The notes: generated by a model not told the origin, from the sequence alone. Positions 54,249-63,864 are shown, counted from the first letter of the stretch. The stretch is 64,000 nt of DNA from Bacillus sp. AFS055030 (GCF_002574545.1 NZ_NUGT01000019.1:1-64000), one strand, 5' to 3'. Made by a program: numbers and translations.

Positions 54249-54380
54249 TTTGATAAATTACAATCAATCGATTTACTAAATATAAATTTGTAATATTTTA
54301 GTTTGATAATAGATAAAAAAATGTCGGTAAATAGGGAAAGAAAACAAATTTCACCATTTTTTTATAAATTTCTTAAAACG

Positions 54381-54411
54381 ACCCCCTAAAAAAAGAAATT
54401 CTCTGCGAATA
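54381..54411 (+). promoter_or_regulatory. Possible SigI-type promoter
   Basis: ACCCCC (54381-54386) and CGAA (54406-54409) match the -35 and -10 core words reported for SigI promoters, spaced 19 bp apart. It is about 50 nt before the DUF5667-type gene, which precedes sigI-rsgI. The spacing should be compared with known SigI promoters; it may be too long. Confidence 0.5.
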
Positions 54412-54458
54412 GATATAGTGAGAATAAATAAGAAATTATTACTAAGGGGAAAAAACTC

Positions 54459-55571
54459 ATGAAAAAGTTATTAGTACATACAACTGCAACAGCATTATTA
54501 CTATCTCAGTTAGGTTTCTCAAGTTCAGTACTTGCTGCAGAAAATGAAACTGTTTCACCAACTGACACAAAAGAAGAAGCACCTGCATTAGTTAAAGGCG
54601 ATTTCTTCTACTTTGTAAAAACAACTGTAGAAAAAATTCAACTATTACTAACAACAAATAAAGTTAAAGAAGCAGAACTTTTATCTAAATTTGCACAAGA
54701 GCGTATCCATGAAGCAAGAGAATTAATAAAAGAAGGCAAAGAAGATTTAGCAAAAGAAACAATAAAAGAAGCTTTAGGCAAGATTGAAGTTGCTCAAGGC
54801 CAACTTGACAGTAAACAACCAACTGCTACAGAACCAGCTGATGATTCAACTAAAGTAGAAAATGAAGAACAAGATAAAGCTAAAACAGAAAAAGAACATG
54901 TTGAAAAACATGACAAACAAAAATTAACAAAAGAGCAAAAAGAAATTGCCAAAGTTCAACACCATCTAAATAATAATTTACTTGTATTGGCAAATGTTTT
55001 AGATCAAGTTAAAAATCCAAAAGCAAAAGCTGCAATTGCTAAAAATATTGAAAAGAGCTTTAATAAAATTTCTGAAAGACTAGAGAAAGTCTTAAAGCAT
55101 ACAGAACAGGATTCACCAGTTTTAAAACCAGTTATTACAGTTCAATATCCTGATGCAACGGCAGAACAGTCAGCTACTCCAGAAGTTATTACAACAGTTA
55201 CTAAAATTGAAGACGTAAATGATACAGAAGTTAAAAATGTTAATGAAGATGACCAAGGTGAAAATGATGACAAAGAAGCAGCTACTCATGTTGCTACAAA
55301 ACCTGTAACAGTAGAGCATAAGGTAGGATATCAACATAAGTCAAAAGAAGTAAAACCAGTTAAAGTAAAAGTTGAAAAAGAAGAAAAACAGATAAAGCAT
55401 GTAGTAAAACACGTAGTAAAGCATGAAAATGATACAAACCATAGAAATCAAGGTGAACATGAAAAGCGTGGAAAACATAAGGGAAATGAAAAGCAAGAGT
55501 GGAAAAAAAATCATAACTCAAATAACCAAGGTGAAAACCATGGAAATGGACATGGACATGGTAAAAACTAA
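54459..55571 (+). CDS. Secreted DUF5667-type protein with His/Lys-rich tail
   Basis: 370 residues. Signal peptide 1-26 (LLLSQLGFSSSVLAA, cleavage after AAE or LAA). Residues 40-125 (GDFFYFVKTTVEKIQLLLTT, AELLSKFAQERIHEARELI) look like the DUF5667 helical domain; a second helical region lies at 165-215. From about 230 the chain is low-complexity and Lys/Glu-rich; the last 60 residues are rich in His, Asn, Lys and Gly (NHNSNNQGENHGNGHGHGKN). Just upstream of sigI-rsgI. Role unknown; cell-wall association or metal binding is possible. Confidence 0.7.
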   Translation: MKKLLVHTTATALLLSQLGFSSSVLAAENETVSPTDTKEEAPALVKGDFFYFVKTTVEKIQLLLTTNKVKEAELLSKFAQERIHEARELIKEGKEDLAKETIKEALGKIEVAQGQLDSKQPTATEPADDSTKVENEEQDKAKTEKEHVEKHDKQKLTKEQKEIAKVQHHLNNNLLVLANVLDQVKNPKAKAAIAKNIEKSFNKISERLEKVLKHTEQDSPVLKPVITVQYPDATAEQSATPEVITTVTKIEDVNDTEVKNVNEDDQGENDDKEAATHVATKPVTVEHKVGYQHKSKEVKPVKVKVEKEEKQIKHVVKHVVKHENDTNHRNQGEHEKRGKHKGNEKQEWKKNHNSNNQGENHGNGHGHGKN

Positions 55572-55636
55572 TAAGTGATTATTTCCATTCACCTTTCAAT
55601 AAAATCATATGGAACATTTCATAGGTTGAGATATGC

Positions 55637-55716
55637 TTAAGTTTAATGACTAAATTTAACTGGTGCCTCATACATTCATTTGATTATATAATGAGTGGAG
55701 GCGCCTTTAAGTTTAA
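55637..55716. repeat. Strong hairpin between 10-bp direct repeats before sigI
   Basis: GGTGCCTC (55662-55669) with GAGGCGCC (55698-55705) and inner CATTCAT (55673-55679) with ATGAGTG (55691-55697) make a 15-bp stem with a 3-nt bulge. Direct repeats TTAAGTTTAA at 55637-55646 and 55707-55716 flank it. It could be a terminator for the DUF5667 gene, though without a good T-run, or a structured sigI leader. Confidence 0.6.
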
Positions 55717-55753
55717 ACGGCTAAGCAATCCTCTTTTGAAAGGAGATCGGGTC

Positions 55754-56482
55754 TTGTTACTTACAATTTTTCAGACGCTTTATAAAAGAAGAGAAAAGAT
55801 TGAAGAGATTGTATTAACAATACAACAATCTTCATCAAAAGAACTAGATGACTTTATAGTTCAATATACTCCTTTTATAAACAAAACTGTTTCTACTATT
55901 TGTGGAAGATATATATCTAATCAAGAAGATGAATTTAGTATTGGTTTAAATGCATTTCATGAAGCTATTAAACTATATTCATATAAAAAAGGTGCATCAT
56001 TTCTATCTTTTGCTAAGTTGATCATAAAGCGAGAGTTAATTGATTTCTTTCGCAAGGAATCTAAATACCAATCATTGACTTTTGAACAAACTAACTCAGA
56101 TGATATACATAAACAATATGATGACCATGTGTATAACTCTTATATAAAAAACTTTGATGAAATAAATCGTAAAGAGGAAATTATTCATTTCAGTGAGATG
56201 CTTAAACAATTTGGAATTTCATTAGAAACTTTAGTTGAGGTTTCACCTAAACACGAAGATACAAGAGAGCATATTTTTTCAGTTGTAGACCTTATTACAT
56301 CTGATGAAGAAATGCTGACTTTTCTATATAAAAAGAAAAAATTACCGATGAATAAACTAGAAACGAAAGTTAATATTAGTCGAAAAACACTTGAAAAACA
56401 TAGAAAATATATCATTGCCATGAGCATTATAAAGGTCAATGAGTATATGTATTTACAAAACTATTTGAAAAGGGGGAGCTGA
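55754..56482 (+). CDS. sigI: RNA polymerase sigma factor SigI
   Basis: 242 residues. Region 2 shows NKTVSTICGRYIS, DEFSIGLNAFHEAI and FLSFAKLIIKRELIDFFRKE, as in SigI of B. subtilis; the C-terminal KLPMNKLETKVNISRKTLEKHRKYIIAM part (given here as VNISRKTLEKHRKYIIAM) is the SigI-type DNA-binding helix. SigI responds to heat and wall stress (controls lytE, mreBH, bcrC). The frame opens 36 codons earlier, but GAAAGGAG lies 8 nt before TTG 55754, giving MLLTIFQTLYKRREKIEE and the normal length. Cotranscribed with rsgI. Confidence 0.93.
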   Translation: MLLTIFQTLYKRREKIEEIVLTIQQSSSKELDDFIVQYTPFINKTVSTICGRYISNQEDEFSIGLNAFHEAIKLYSYKKGASFLSFAKLIIKRELIDFFRKESKYQSLTFEQTNSDDIHKQYDDHVYNSYIKNFDEINRKEEIIHFSEMLKQFGISLETLVEVSPKHEDTREHIFSVVDLITSDEEMLTFLYKKKKLPMNKLETKVNISRKTLEKHRKYIIAMSIIKVNEYMYLQNYLKRGS

Positions 56483-56484
56483 AG

Positions 56485-57543
56485 ATGAACAATGGTATTG
56501 TATTAAAAATTACCCGCTCATCCGTAGTTGTACTAACTGCGAACGGAGAGTATTTAAAATGTAAAAAGTTATTGTCATCCTATTCGATTGGTGAAGAAAT
56601 TCAGTTCCCCAACAATGCAATTATTTTAAATAAAAAAGTGAAAATGAGTTTTCCTAAATTAATACCTGTCGTAATAGCTAGTGGATTAATTCTTTTTTCT
56701 TTTTTATTTGTAAATAAGAACAAGAATGAAGCGTTGGCCGCAGGAATGGTTACAATTGACACTAAGGCAAAAGTTTCATTAATATTGGACAAACAATTAA
56801 ATGTTATTAAATTAAAAGGTCATAATGAACAAGGTAAAAAAGTAATCGACAAAATGGATAACTGGAAGAACGAGCCTATCCATTTGGTTATGGATGAATT
56901 AGTTGGTGAAATGGAGAAATCTAAGGTAATTGAACCAAATGAAAAAATCAATCTAAATGGTGAAATGAAAAAAGAATTTGAACATAAACAAAGTGAGTTA
57001 AATCATGAATTGAAGGATATTCAAGAAAGCCATAGTCATATAAAAAAACCAGAATCTAAGGAACTAAATCAGCCTAAGATTAAAACTCAAAATCAACATA
57101 AACAAGAAAAAAGTTCTATTTCTAATTCAACGAAAGTGACAAAAGGCGAAACTAATTACAATGACAAATCTAATTTAAAGTCACCTACAATCGCAAAAGA
57201 AAAAAATAATAATAAAGGTCATTCACAAGAAGTTCAGAACAATAGACATCAAGATGGGCAATGGGGACATAAGCAACCTTATTCGAATCATAGACATCAA
57301 GTGGAACACCATGAATCATCGAATCAAAATCAAAAGAAACAATACACCAACTATAAAAAGCATCAAGACGAAAAAAAAAATGACTATAATGATGACCGTA
57401 AATTAAGAAGAACTACTAATGAACAACGAAAATATATAAATAATAAAGAATGTTATAAGTGCAATACTCGTTATAAAACCAATGGAAATGAGAACAGACA
57501 AATTAATGGCTGGCAAAATAGCAGTAAAAAACGCTCAGATTAA
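56485..57543 (+). CDS. rsgI: Anti-sigma-I factor RsgI
   Basis: 352 residues. N-terminal cytoplasmic RsgI domain (1-52, GIVLKITRSSVVVLTANGEY at 4-23, holding SigI), one membrane helix (57-76, LIPVVIASGLILFSFLFV), then an extracytoplasmic periplasm-facing domain (AAGMVTIDTKAKVSLILDKQ, the RsgI-like domain) and a long tail from about 165 rich in Lys, Asn, Gln and His. B. subtilis RsgI has a similar tail; clostridial ones carry carbohydrate modules, absent here. CYKC near the end is odd. Starts 2 bp after sigI with GGGGGAG. Confidence 0.92.
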   Translation: MNNGIVLKITRSSVVVLTANGEYLKCKKLLSSYSIGEEIQFPNNAIILNKKVKMSFPKLIPVVIASGLILFSFLFVNKNKNEALAAGMVTIDTKAKVSLILDKQLNVIKLKGHNEQGKKVIDKMDNWKNEPIHLVMDELVGEMEKSKVIEPNEKINLNGEMKKEFEHKQSELNHELKDIQESHSHIKKPESKELNQPKIKTQNQHKQEKSSISNSTKVTKGETNYNDKSNLKSPTIAKEKNNNKGHSQEVQNNRHQDGQWGHKQPYSNHRHQVEHHESSNQNQKKQYTNYKKHQDEKKNDYNDDRKLRRTTNEQRKYINNKECYKCNTRYKTNGNENRQINGWQNSSKKRSD

Positions 57544-57560
57544 TAATCTGAGCATTTTTT
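57533..57560 (+). terminator. Terminator of sigI-rsgI
   Basis: GCTCAGATTA and TAATCTGAGC form a stem overlapping the stop codon, followed by ATTTTTT. Confidence 0.88.
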
Positions 57561-57664
57561 GTCCAAATACCAATCTAAACTCATGAATGAATAAAAACCC
57601 AAGAAATGCAAAACAAAGTGATCTTGAAAGTCAGATTCATTAAACAGTTTTGTTAAAGCTAAAA

Positions 57665-57701
57665 GAAGCCCTCAAGATAAGTTAAACTTACTTAAGGGCT
57701 A
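57665..57701 (-). terminator. Hairpin after uvsE
   Basis: AGCCCT with AGGGCT and inner AGATAAG/CTTACTT pair imperfectly; the minus strand continues TTCTTTTA. About 75 nt after the uvsE stop. Moderate strength. Confidence 0.55.
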
Positions 57702-57775
57702 CATTAGTATATAGGAACTTCTTAAATGCTTTCCTAACCCCTTTATTTTCTCCTGAAAGGACTTCGGTCAGCATC

Positions 57776-58732
57776 TTAATTAACTTCGATCATACCACCA
57801 CTTATTCGCTTATATCCCCTCAATTTAGACAGATCTTCCATTAATTGCAATAAAGCTAAATCCTTTTTTTTCGATTCAATCATTATATCGATATCATTTC
57901 CAATTGATCTAACAATGTCAAAAAAGGGCTTAATAAAATCAAGGTCAATTAAATCTGAATGCGCTCTAAACTCTTTATCAGATTTCGGGGATGAAATATG
58001 AATTTTAGGTTTCAAATTTGTATGTTCCCAAGTAGAGAATATAAGGGGTAATAATTTCTCTAACGGCTCTTCACATAAGTTTGCCATATGATGATGATAG
58101 TCAAATACGAGTGGAATTCCTTCGTTTTTACAAACCATAAGTGTCTCACTGGTATTATACGTTTTATCGTCATTTTCTAGGGTCATTTGTTTTTTTACAT
58201 GAGTAGGGAGTTTCTTTATATTTTCATAAAAACGTTGAATTGCAAGCTCTTTATTTCCATACGCTCCTCCAATATGTATATTAATGACGCTTTGTTCTGA
58301 AATACCCATCGCTTCTAGAACGTTATAATGATACTCCATATCAATAACAGCATTATCAGTTATATGAGGTTTATCACTTGTAAAAAGCGTGAACTGGTTA
58401 GGATGAAAGCTAACTCTTAATTCATGCTTCTTAATAAAATCACCTAGTTCTTTAAATTGTTTTTGAAAAATATTAATATAATCAAATTCTACATCTGGAT
58501 GAGTTGCCAAAGGTACCATTGATGAAGACATTCTATATAAGGGAATTTGTTGCCCTACATTATAATGAAGGGCCCTATATGTATTTTCAATATTTTGCGA
58601 TGTAACATAAACTAATTTCTCTAAACGTTCGTCACGGTCAAGGGCTTTATAACGTGTAAAAGTAAGAGTTTTTGCAGGTGAACAATTATATAATGATAAT
58701 GCATGAGATACATATCCAAATCGAATAATCAT
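57776..58732 (-). CDS. uvsE: UV damage endonuclease
   Basis: TIM-barrel nuclease that nicks 5' of UV photoproducts; 318 residues like B. subtilis UvsE (YwjD). Motifs: [19 protein letters not shown] at the start, [12 protein letters not shown] with metal His, [25 protein letters not shown] (Glu ligand) and [10 protein letters not shown]. It follows cls by 42 bp with GAGGTGA before the ATG, so a cls-uvsE operon. In B. subtilis the gene is expressed in sporulation. Confidence 0.95.
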   Translation of the reverse strand: MIIRFGYVSHALSLYNCSPAKTLTFTRYKALDRDERLEKLVYVTSQNIENTYRALHYNVGQQIPLYRMSSSMVPLATHPDVEFDYINIFQKQFKELGDFIKKHELRVSFHPNQFTLFTSDKPHITDNAVIDMEYHYNVLEAMGISEQSVINIHIGGAYGNKELAIQRFYENIKKLPTHVKKQMTLENDDKTYNTSETLMVCKNEGIPLVFDYHHHMANLCEEPLEKLLPLIFSTWEHTNLKPKIHISSPKSDKEFRAHSDLIDLDFIKPFFDIVRSIGNDIDIMIESKKKDLALLQLMEDLSKLRGYKRISGGMIEVN

Positions 58733-58774
58733 CGTTTGTTCACCTCTACATCGGTTTTTGTATTGTACAAAATA

Positions 58775-59968
58775 TTACATTAATGGAGAAAGAAGCTTAG
58801 ATAAAAGCTTGCGACATTTCCATAGGAATGTTGTATTTTTATAATGTCCAATAGGATATGATTTAGAGCATTCTAAGTCCTTTACGAAAATCTCTTTGAT
58901 CTTCATTATGAAAGACTCATTTGAAAAAATACAACTCCATTCATCATTTATGCATAGACTTCTACGATCAAAGTTAACGGATCCTACATCACAGCAACAA
59001 TCATCGATGAGTAATACTTTGGCATGAAAGAATCCTTTTTGATAATGAAAAACTTCTCCACCACCTTCTAAAATTAAAAGGAGATGTGGGAAACTTGCCT
59101 CTTTAACTAGTCTGTGATCTTCTTTTTCCGGGATCATTACGCATATGTGGACCCCTCGATTAAGAGCGGCAAGAAGTGCGTTCATCAGTTTTTTTGTTGG
59201 AATAAAATAAGGTGTACCAATATAAATATGTTTTTTCGCTTGATCTATTAGATCTTTATATAGGTTTTCGATACGTACAAAGTCCGACGAATAGAAGTGA
59301 TGCTCGATTTTACCTTTTGTTAATTCATTATCTTCAATAAGTGTAAAGGATTCGCCGCCACTTCTAACCCAGTCGATTAAAAATTGAACGTGTAAATCCT
59401 TTACACCTTCACCAGTCATTCGGATATGATAATCTCTCCAATAACCTAATTCTTCATCAAAACCGATGTATTCTTTGCCAATGTTAAAACCACCAAAATA
59501 GCCGATTTTTTGATCTATTACTGTAATCTTACGATGGTTACGGTGTTGAAATCGATAAATAGTATATGGAAATCCAGTCCGACGATTAAAAAATACTTCC
59601 ACGCCATTTTCTTTTAGTTTTTTTATTCTTTTACGCTTAAGTCTAAAACTTCCGATCCAATCAACAAGCAAACGTACTTGTAATCCTTGTTGTGCTTTTC
59701 TTTCGAGTAGTGATAAAAATTTTTCGGATGTTTCATCGTTTCGGACAATATAAAAAAGCATAGAAATGCTACTTCTTGCTTCTGTAATATCGTCTAGAAG
59801 TTGCTGGTACAATTTATTACCATCCGTTATTAACATTGTTTCACTATATCTTTTTTTAAATGGACAAGTTTGATCATATTTATGAAATGCTTTATAACCA
59901 AAATAAAGATCTAAGACAGCAAGGAGTATAAGAAAAAGTAGAGCAATTAAGCAAATGCAAAGAATCAT
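58775..59968 (-). CDS. Cardiolipin synthase, YwjE/ClsB-like
   Basis: 397 residues: one N-terminal membrane helix (1-22) and two phospholipase D domains. HKD motifs are HRKITVIDQKIGYFGG (around 140) and HAKVLLIDDCCCDVGS (around 310). B. subtilis YwjE has the same length and neighbour order. The four-helix N terminus of ClsA is absent. Three consecutive Cys follow the second motif. Start ATG with AAAGGAG, first gene of cls-uvsE. Confidence 0.9.
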   Translation of the reverse strand: MILCICLIALLFLILLAVLDLYFGYKAFHKYDQTCPFKKRYSETMLITDGNKLYQQLLDDITEARSSISMLFYIVRNDETSEKFLSLLERKAQQGLQVRLLVDWIGSFRLKRKRIKKLKENGVEVFFNRRTGFPYTIYRFQHRNHRKITVIDQKIGYFGGFNIGKEYIGFDEELGYWRDYHIRMTGEGVKDLHVQFLIDWVRSGGESFTLIEDNELTKGKIEHHFYSSDFVRIENLYKDLIDQAKKHIYIGTPYFIPTKKLMNALLAALNRGVHICVMIPEKEDHRLVKEASFPHLLLILEGGGEVFHYQKGFFHAKVLLIDDCCCDVGSVNFDRRSLCINDEWSCIFSNESFIMKIKEIFVKDLECSKSYPIGHYKNTTFLWKCRKLLSKLLSPLM

Positions 59969-60059
59969 ATAATTTAACTCCTTTACCTTTTACGTGTTGA
60001 TAGTATGACCATATACATTGAAGAATATGAAAAAGAGCCAATTTAATATGAAAAAGTAT

Positions 60060-60087
60060 TTGACTGAATAGTCATTCATAATATAAT
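60060..60087 (+). promoter_or_regulatory. FadR-controlled promoter of ywjF
   Basis: TTGACT (60060-60065) and TATAAT (60082-60087), 16 bp apart. The 18-mer TGACTGAATAGTCATTCA (60061-60078) agrees with the B. subtilis FadR operator TGAATGANTANTCATTCA at all but one defined base and fills the promoter. Release by long-chain acyl-CoA is expected. Confidence 0.9.
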
Positions 60088-60181
60088 TAAATTATATATT
60101 TTCTGAATATTATTATGGTTATAAATTTTTAAACAGTAAGCGTTTTCTTTATAGCCGGTAAAATTGGGGGAGGAATACATC

Positions 60182-62290
60182 ATGAATCATGCACTTTTGT
60201 ATTTGAACGCACTTGGGTTTGTGGCAATTACAGTTTATGCAATTTATTTATTCATTTACCTGATTAAAACAAGAATTGCCTACATCAAATTAGGTAAAAA
60301 AGAAGAATTTGAAAGGAATTTGAAAGAACGCTTTCAAAAAATTTGGGTCAATGTTTTTGGACAAAAAAAGCTTTTGAAAGATAAGAAAAGTGGATTTATT
60401 CATTTGTTATTCTTTTATGGATTCATTTTAGTTCAAGCCGGAGCTTTAGACTTTATTTTAAGAGGTCTTATTCCTGGGGTACATTTACCACTTGGACCTT
60501 TATATGGTGCATTTACGTTTTTTGAAGAAATCGTTGCTTTATTAATATTGGTGGCAGTAGTTTGGGCCTTCCATAGACGATATATTGAAAAATTAGTTCG
60601 ATTAAAAAGAGGTTGGAAAAGCGGTTTAGTTTTAATTTTCATTGGTTTACTAATGTTATCAACATTGTTTGGTAATGGTATGGGAATTATTTGGAGTGGA
60701 GAAGAAACGAGCTTCCACGAACCAATCGCATCTTTAATTGCGACAATTTTTAATGGTATTAGTGAACCTTTAGCCATTTCATTCTTTTATGTTGCTTGGT
60801 GGATTCACTTAATTACACTTTTAACGTTCTTAGTGTACGTGCCACAATCAAAGCACGCCCATTTACTTGCCGGTCCAGCAAACGTATATTTTAATCGTTT
60901 AACGAAGGCAGGAAAATTAGAAAAAATAGATTTTGAAGATGAAACACAAGAGACATTTGGCGTTGGAAAAATCAGCGACTTTCGTCAATCACAGTTAATT
61001 GACTTATATGCTTGTGTAGAATGTGGTCGTTGTACAAACGTCTGTCCGGCAACTGCAACTGGAAAAATGCTTTCACCAATGGATTTAATATTAAAACTTC
61101 GTGATCATTTAACTGAAACTGGAGCAGTTGTAACATCTCGTGCACCTTGGGTTCCAACTGTTGCATTTTCAAAAACAAAAGGAAATCAATTAGCATTTGC
61201 CTCCCAAGGAAATCAAGAAACAGCAGCAACATTGGAATATAGTCCAAGTTTAATTGGTGACGTAATTACTGAAGAAGAGATTTGGGCATGTACAACTTGT
61301 CGTAACTGTGAAGATCAATGTCCTGTAATGAATGAGCACGTTGAAAAAGTAATTGATTTACGACGTTATTTAGTTTTAACAGAAGGTAAGATGCAACCAG
61401 ATGCTCAACGTGCAATGACAAATATTGAACGTCAAGGAAATCCATGGGGATTAAATCGTAAAGACCGTGAAAACTGGAGAGAACTTGATGAAAGCATTCA
61501 TATCCCAACTGTAAAAGAAGCTAAAAAAGCAGGAGAAGAAATTGAGTACTTATTCTGGGTTGGTTCAATGGGTTCATATGATAATCGAAGCCAAAAAATC
61601 GCATTAGCTTTTGCAAAACTTATGAATGAAGCTGGAATTAAGTTTGCTATTTTAGGTAATAAGGAGAAAAATTCTGGTGACACACCTAGACGATTAGGTC
61701 AAGAATTCCTATTCCAAGAGTTAGCAAGTAATAATATAGCAGAAATAGAAAAAGCAGAAGTAAGTAAATTAGTAACAATTGATCCACATGCTTATAACAC
61801 ATTTAAAAATGAATATCCTGATTTTGGTTTGAAAATTGAAGTTTATCATCATACAGAATTATTAGCTCAATGGGTTAAAGAAGGTAAGTTGAAGCCAGTT
61901 CATGAAGTGAATGAAGTGATCACGTACCATGATTCATGTTATTTAGGGCGATACAATGAAGTTTACGAAGCTCCTAGGGATATTCTTCGTGCTATTCCTG
62001 GTGTCAAGCTTATTGAAATGGAACGTAAACGTGAAACAGGTATGTGCTGTGGAGCGGGTGGAGGATTAATGTGGATGGAAGAGCATGTTGGAAACCGCAT
62101 TAATGTGACACGTACTGAACAAGCACTTGCTGTCAGTCCAAATGTAATTGGAACAGGTTGTCCTTATTGCTTAACAATGCTATCAGATGGAACAAAAGCA
62201 AAAGAAGTAGAAGAAAGTGTTAAAACACTGGATATAGCAGAGCTGTTAGAGTTATCGATTTTTGGTGACAAACAAAGCCAAGCTTCGTAA
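60182..62290 (+). CDS. ywjF: FadR-linked iron-sulfur membrane oxidoreductase YwjF (FadF)
   Basis: 702 residues. Five or six membrane helices in the first 220 residues (heme-b-type NarI-like domain with several His), then a ferredoxin pair C-x2-C-x2-C-x3-CP (CVECGRCTNVCP and CTTCRNCEDQCP, around 285 and 370), then two CCG domains (SCYLGRYN and CCGAGGGLMW, then GCPYCLTM). Likely passes electrons from ETF or acyl-CoA dehydrogenase to quinone in beta-oxidation. GGGGGAGG lies 8 nt before ATG 60182; the frame reaches TTG 60164. FadR operator upstream supports the role. Confidence 0.93.
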   Translation: MNHALLYLNALGFVAITVYAIYLFIYLIKTRIAYIKLGKKEEFERNLKERFQKIWVNVFGQKKLLKDKKSGFIHLLFFYGFILVQAGALDFILRGLIPGVHLPLGPLYGAFTFFEEIVALLILVAVVWAFHRRYIEKLVRLKRGWKSGLVLIFIGLLMLSTLFGNGMGIIWSGEETSFHEPIASLIATIFNGISEPLAISFFYVAWWIHLITLLTFLVYVPQSKHAHLLAGPANVYFNRLTKAGKLEKIDFEDETQETFGVGKISDFRQSQLIDLYACVECGRCTNVCPATATGKMLSPMDLILKLRDHLTETGAVVTSRAPWVPTVAFSKTKGNQLAFASQGNQETAATLEYSPSLIGDVITEEEIWACTTCRNCEDQCPVMNEHVEKVIDLRRYLVLTEGKMQPDAQRAMTNIERQGNPWGLNRKDRENWRELDESIHIPTVKEAKKAGEEIEYLFWVGSMGSYDNRSQKIALAFAKLMNEAGIKFAILGNKEKNSGDTPRRLGQEFLFQELASNNIAEIEKAEVSKLVTIDPHAYNTFKNEYPDFGLKIEVYHHTELLAQWVKEGKLKPVHEVNEVITYHDSCYLGRYNEVYEAPRDILRAIPGVKLIEMERKRETGMCCGAGGGLMWMEEHVGNRINVTRTEQALAVSPNVIGTGCPYCLTMLSDGTKAKEVEESVKTLDIAELLELSIFGDKQSQAS

Positions 62291-62328
62291 AAGTTCTATA
62301 ACTATACAATTTTCATGAATTAACAATG

Positions 62329-62358
62329 AAAGGTGTGCGACTTGTACACCTTTTAATT
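62329..62358 (+). terminator. Hairpin between ywjF and thiolase gene
   Basis: AAAGGTGT (62329-62336) and ACACCTTT (62346-62353), then TTAATT. It may end ywjF transcription partly, so the thiolase may be lower or on its own promoter. Confidence 0.55.
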
Positions 62359-62427
62359 GGTGAATTGATGTTTATAGGATTTTTTTATAGAGGAGAAATA
62401 GATAAAAATTTTAAGGGGGAATAAGGG

Positions 62428-63609
62428 ATGAGTAAAACAGTTATAGTAAGTGCAGTTCGTACACCATTAGGACGTTTTGGAGGAGCTTTAAAAGGCTTTA
62501 GTGCTGCCCAGTTAGGTGGTATCGCAATTAAAGAAACGTTGAGCCGTGTTAACCATCCGTTAGAATCAATTGATGATGTAATAATGGGAACTGTTTTACA
62601 AGCTGGACAAGGACAATTACCTTCAAGACAGGCGCTTCATAATGCGGGACTACCTTGGGAAACAAGATCAGAAACAATAAATAAAGTGTGTGCATCTGGT
62701 ATGCGTAGTGTTATGCTTTCAGATTTATTGATTCGATCTGGCGAAAGTAAACGTATAGTTGCAGGTGGAATGGAATCCATGAGTAATACACCTTTTTATC
62801 AAACCTCTTTAAGATGGGGAAATAAAATGGGGAATACAGAGATAAAAGATGGGGTTCTATTGGATGGTTTAACTTGTTCATTTACTGGAGTTCATATGGG
62901 TACATATGGAAATGAAGTTGCTAAAATCGAAAACTTATCTCGTGAACAACAAGATGAGTGGGCACTTCGTAGTCATCAACTTGCGGTGGAATCGATTAAA
63001 ACAGGTAAATTTAAAGATGAGATTGTAGCGATTGAGTCAGTTGATAAAAAAGGAGTCGTTACAAAAATTGAAGAAGATGAGTGTCCAAGGGTGGATACTA
63101 CAATTGAAAAACTAGCAAAACTATCACCAGCATTTGACCGTGACGGAACAATTACAGCTGGTAACGCACCTGGACTTAATGACGGAGCTGCAGCTCTTTT
63201 ATTAATGAGCGAGGAAGAAGCAAAACTAAATGGTTACTTACCATTAGCTACAATTGTTGCAACAGAATCAATGGCTACAGAAGCAAAGGACTTCCCAAGA
63301 ACTCCGGGATATGTTATTCAAAAATTATTACAAAAAACAAATAAAAAGATTTCAGATATTGATTTATTTGAAATTAACGAAGCATTTGCAGCAGTAGTAT
63401 TAGCAAGTTCAAAAATTGCAGATATACCTTTAGAAAAAATTAATGTAAATGGTGGTGCAATCGCTCTAGGACATCCTATTGGAGCAAGTGGTGCAAGAAT
63501 CATTGTTTCATTAATTCATGCTCTTAAAAACAGAGGTGGCGGCTTAGGAATTGCTGCAATCTGCAGCGGCGGTGGTCAAGGAGACGCAGTTTTAGTAGAG
63601 GTACGATAA
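62428..63609 (+). CDS. Acetyl-CoA C-acetyltransferase (thiolase)
   Basis: 393 residues. Catalytic Cys in NKVCASGMRSVM (around 90), His in GGAIALGHPIGASGARI (around 348) and final Cys in AICSGGGQGDA. It matches MmgA/ThlA-type thiolases, which act in beta-oxidation or acetoacetyl-CoA formation. FadF context favours fatty-acid breakdown. Starts ATG with AAGGGGG upstream. In related bacilli, hbd and acdA follow; the window ends before them, so this is not verified. Confidence 0.93.
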   Translation: MSKTVIVSAVRTPLGRFGGALKGFSAAQLGGIAIKETLSRVNHPLESIDDVIMGTVLQAGQGQLPSRQALHNAGLPWETRSETINKVCASGMRSVMLSDLLIRSGESKRIVAGGMESMSNTPFYQTSLRWGNKMGNTEIKDGVLLDGLTCSFTGVHMGTYGNEVAKIENLSREQQDEWALRSHQLAVESIKTGKFKDEIVAIESVDKKGVVTKIEEDECPRVDTTIEKLAKLSPAFDRDGTITAGNAPGLNDGAAALLLMSEEEAKLNGYLPLATIVATESMATEAKDFPRTPGYVIQKLLQKTNKKISDIDLFEINEAFAAVVLASSKIADIPLEKINVNGGAIALGHPIGASGARIIVSLIHALKNRGGGLGIAAICSGGGQGDAVLVEVR

Positions 63610-63612
63610 GAG

Positions 63613-63727
63613 GGAAAAGCAAGAAATGCAGGTATGGGATGAGCAGGAAAGGTATGGAGGGGAATAGAGCCTTTCACCTAAGTACTGCCTCCCTTTTGCT
63701 GTTAATTTTTGCTTTTCTTTTTTTGTT
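63613..63727 (+). terminator. Long imperfect terminator after the thiolase
   Basis: GAAAAGCA (63613-) pairs with TGCTTTTC (63710-) across a large partly structured interior, followed by seven Ts. The interior and the distance between arms make the fold uncertain. Confidence 0.5.
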
Positions 63728-63864
63728 TTTTGCCTATTATCTTGATCTTGTTTTTCCTTCCTTCTAGAATGAAAAATTTTTCTACAAAAAATAACAGGAA
63801 TTTTCAGATTTTTGTCTAATATTATACGAAGTAGACTATCTTTTAGTCAAAGTAGAAATATTTT

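Noticed and set aside
60433-60777. A 114-codon minus-strand frame inside ywjF
   Set aside because: Antisense to membrane helices of ywjF, without SD or homology signal; a shadow.
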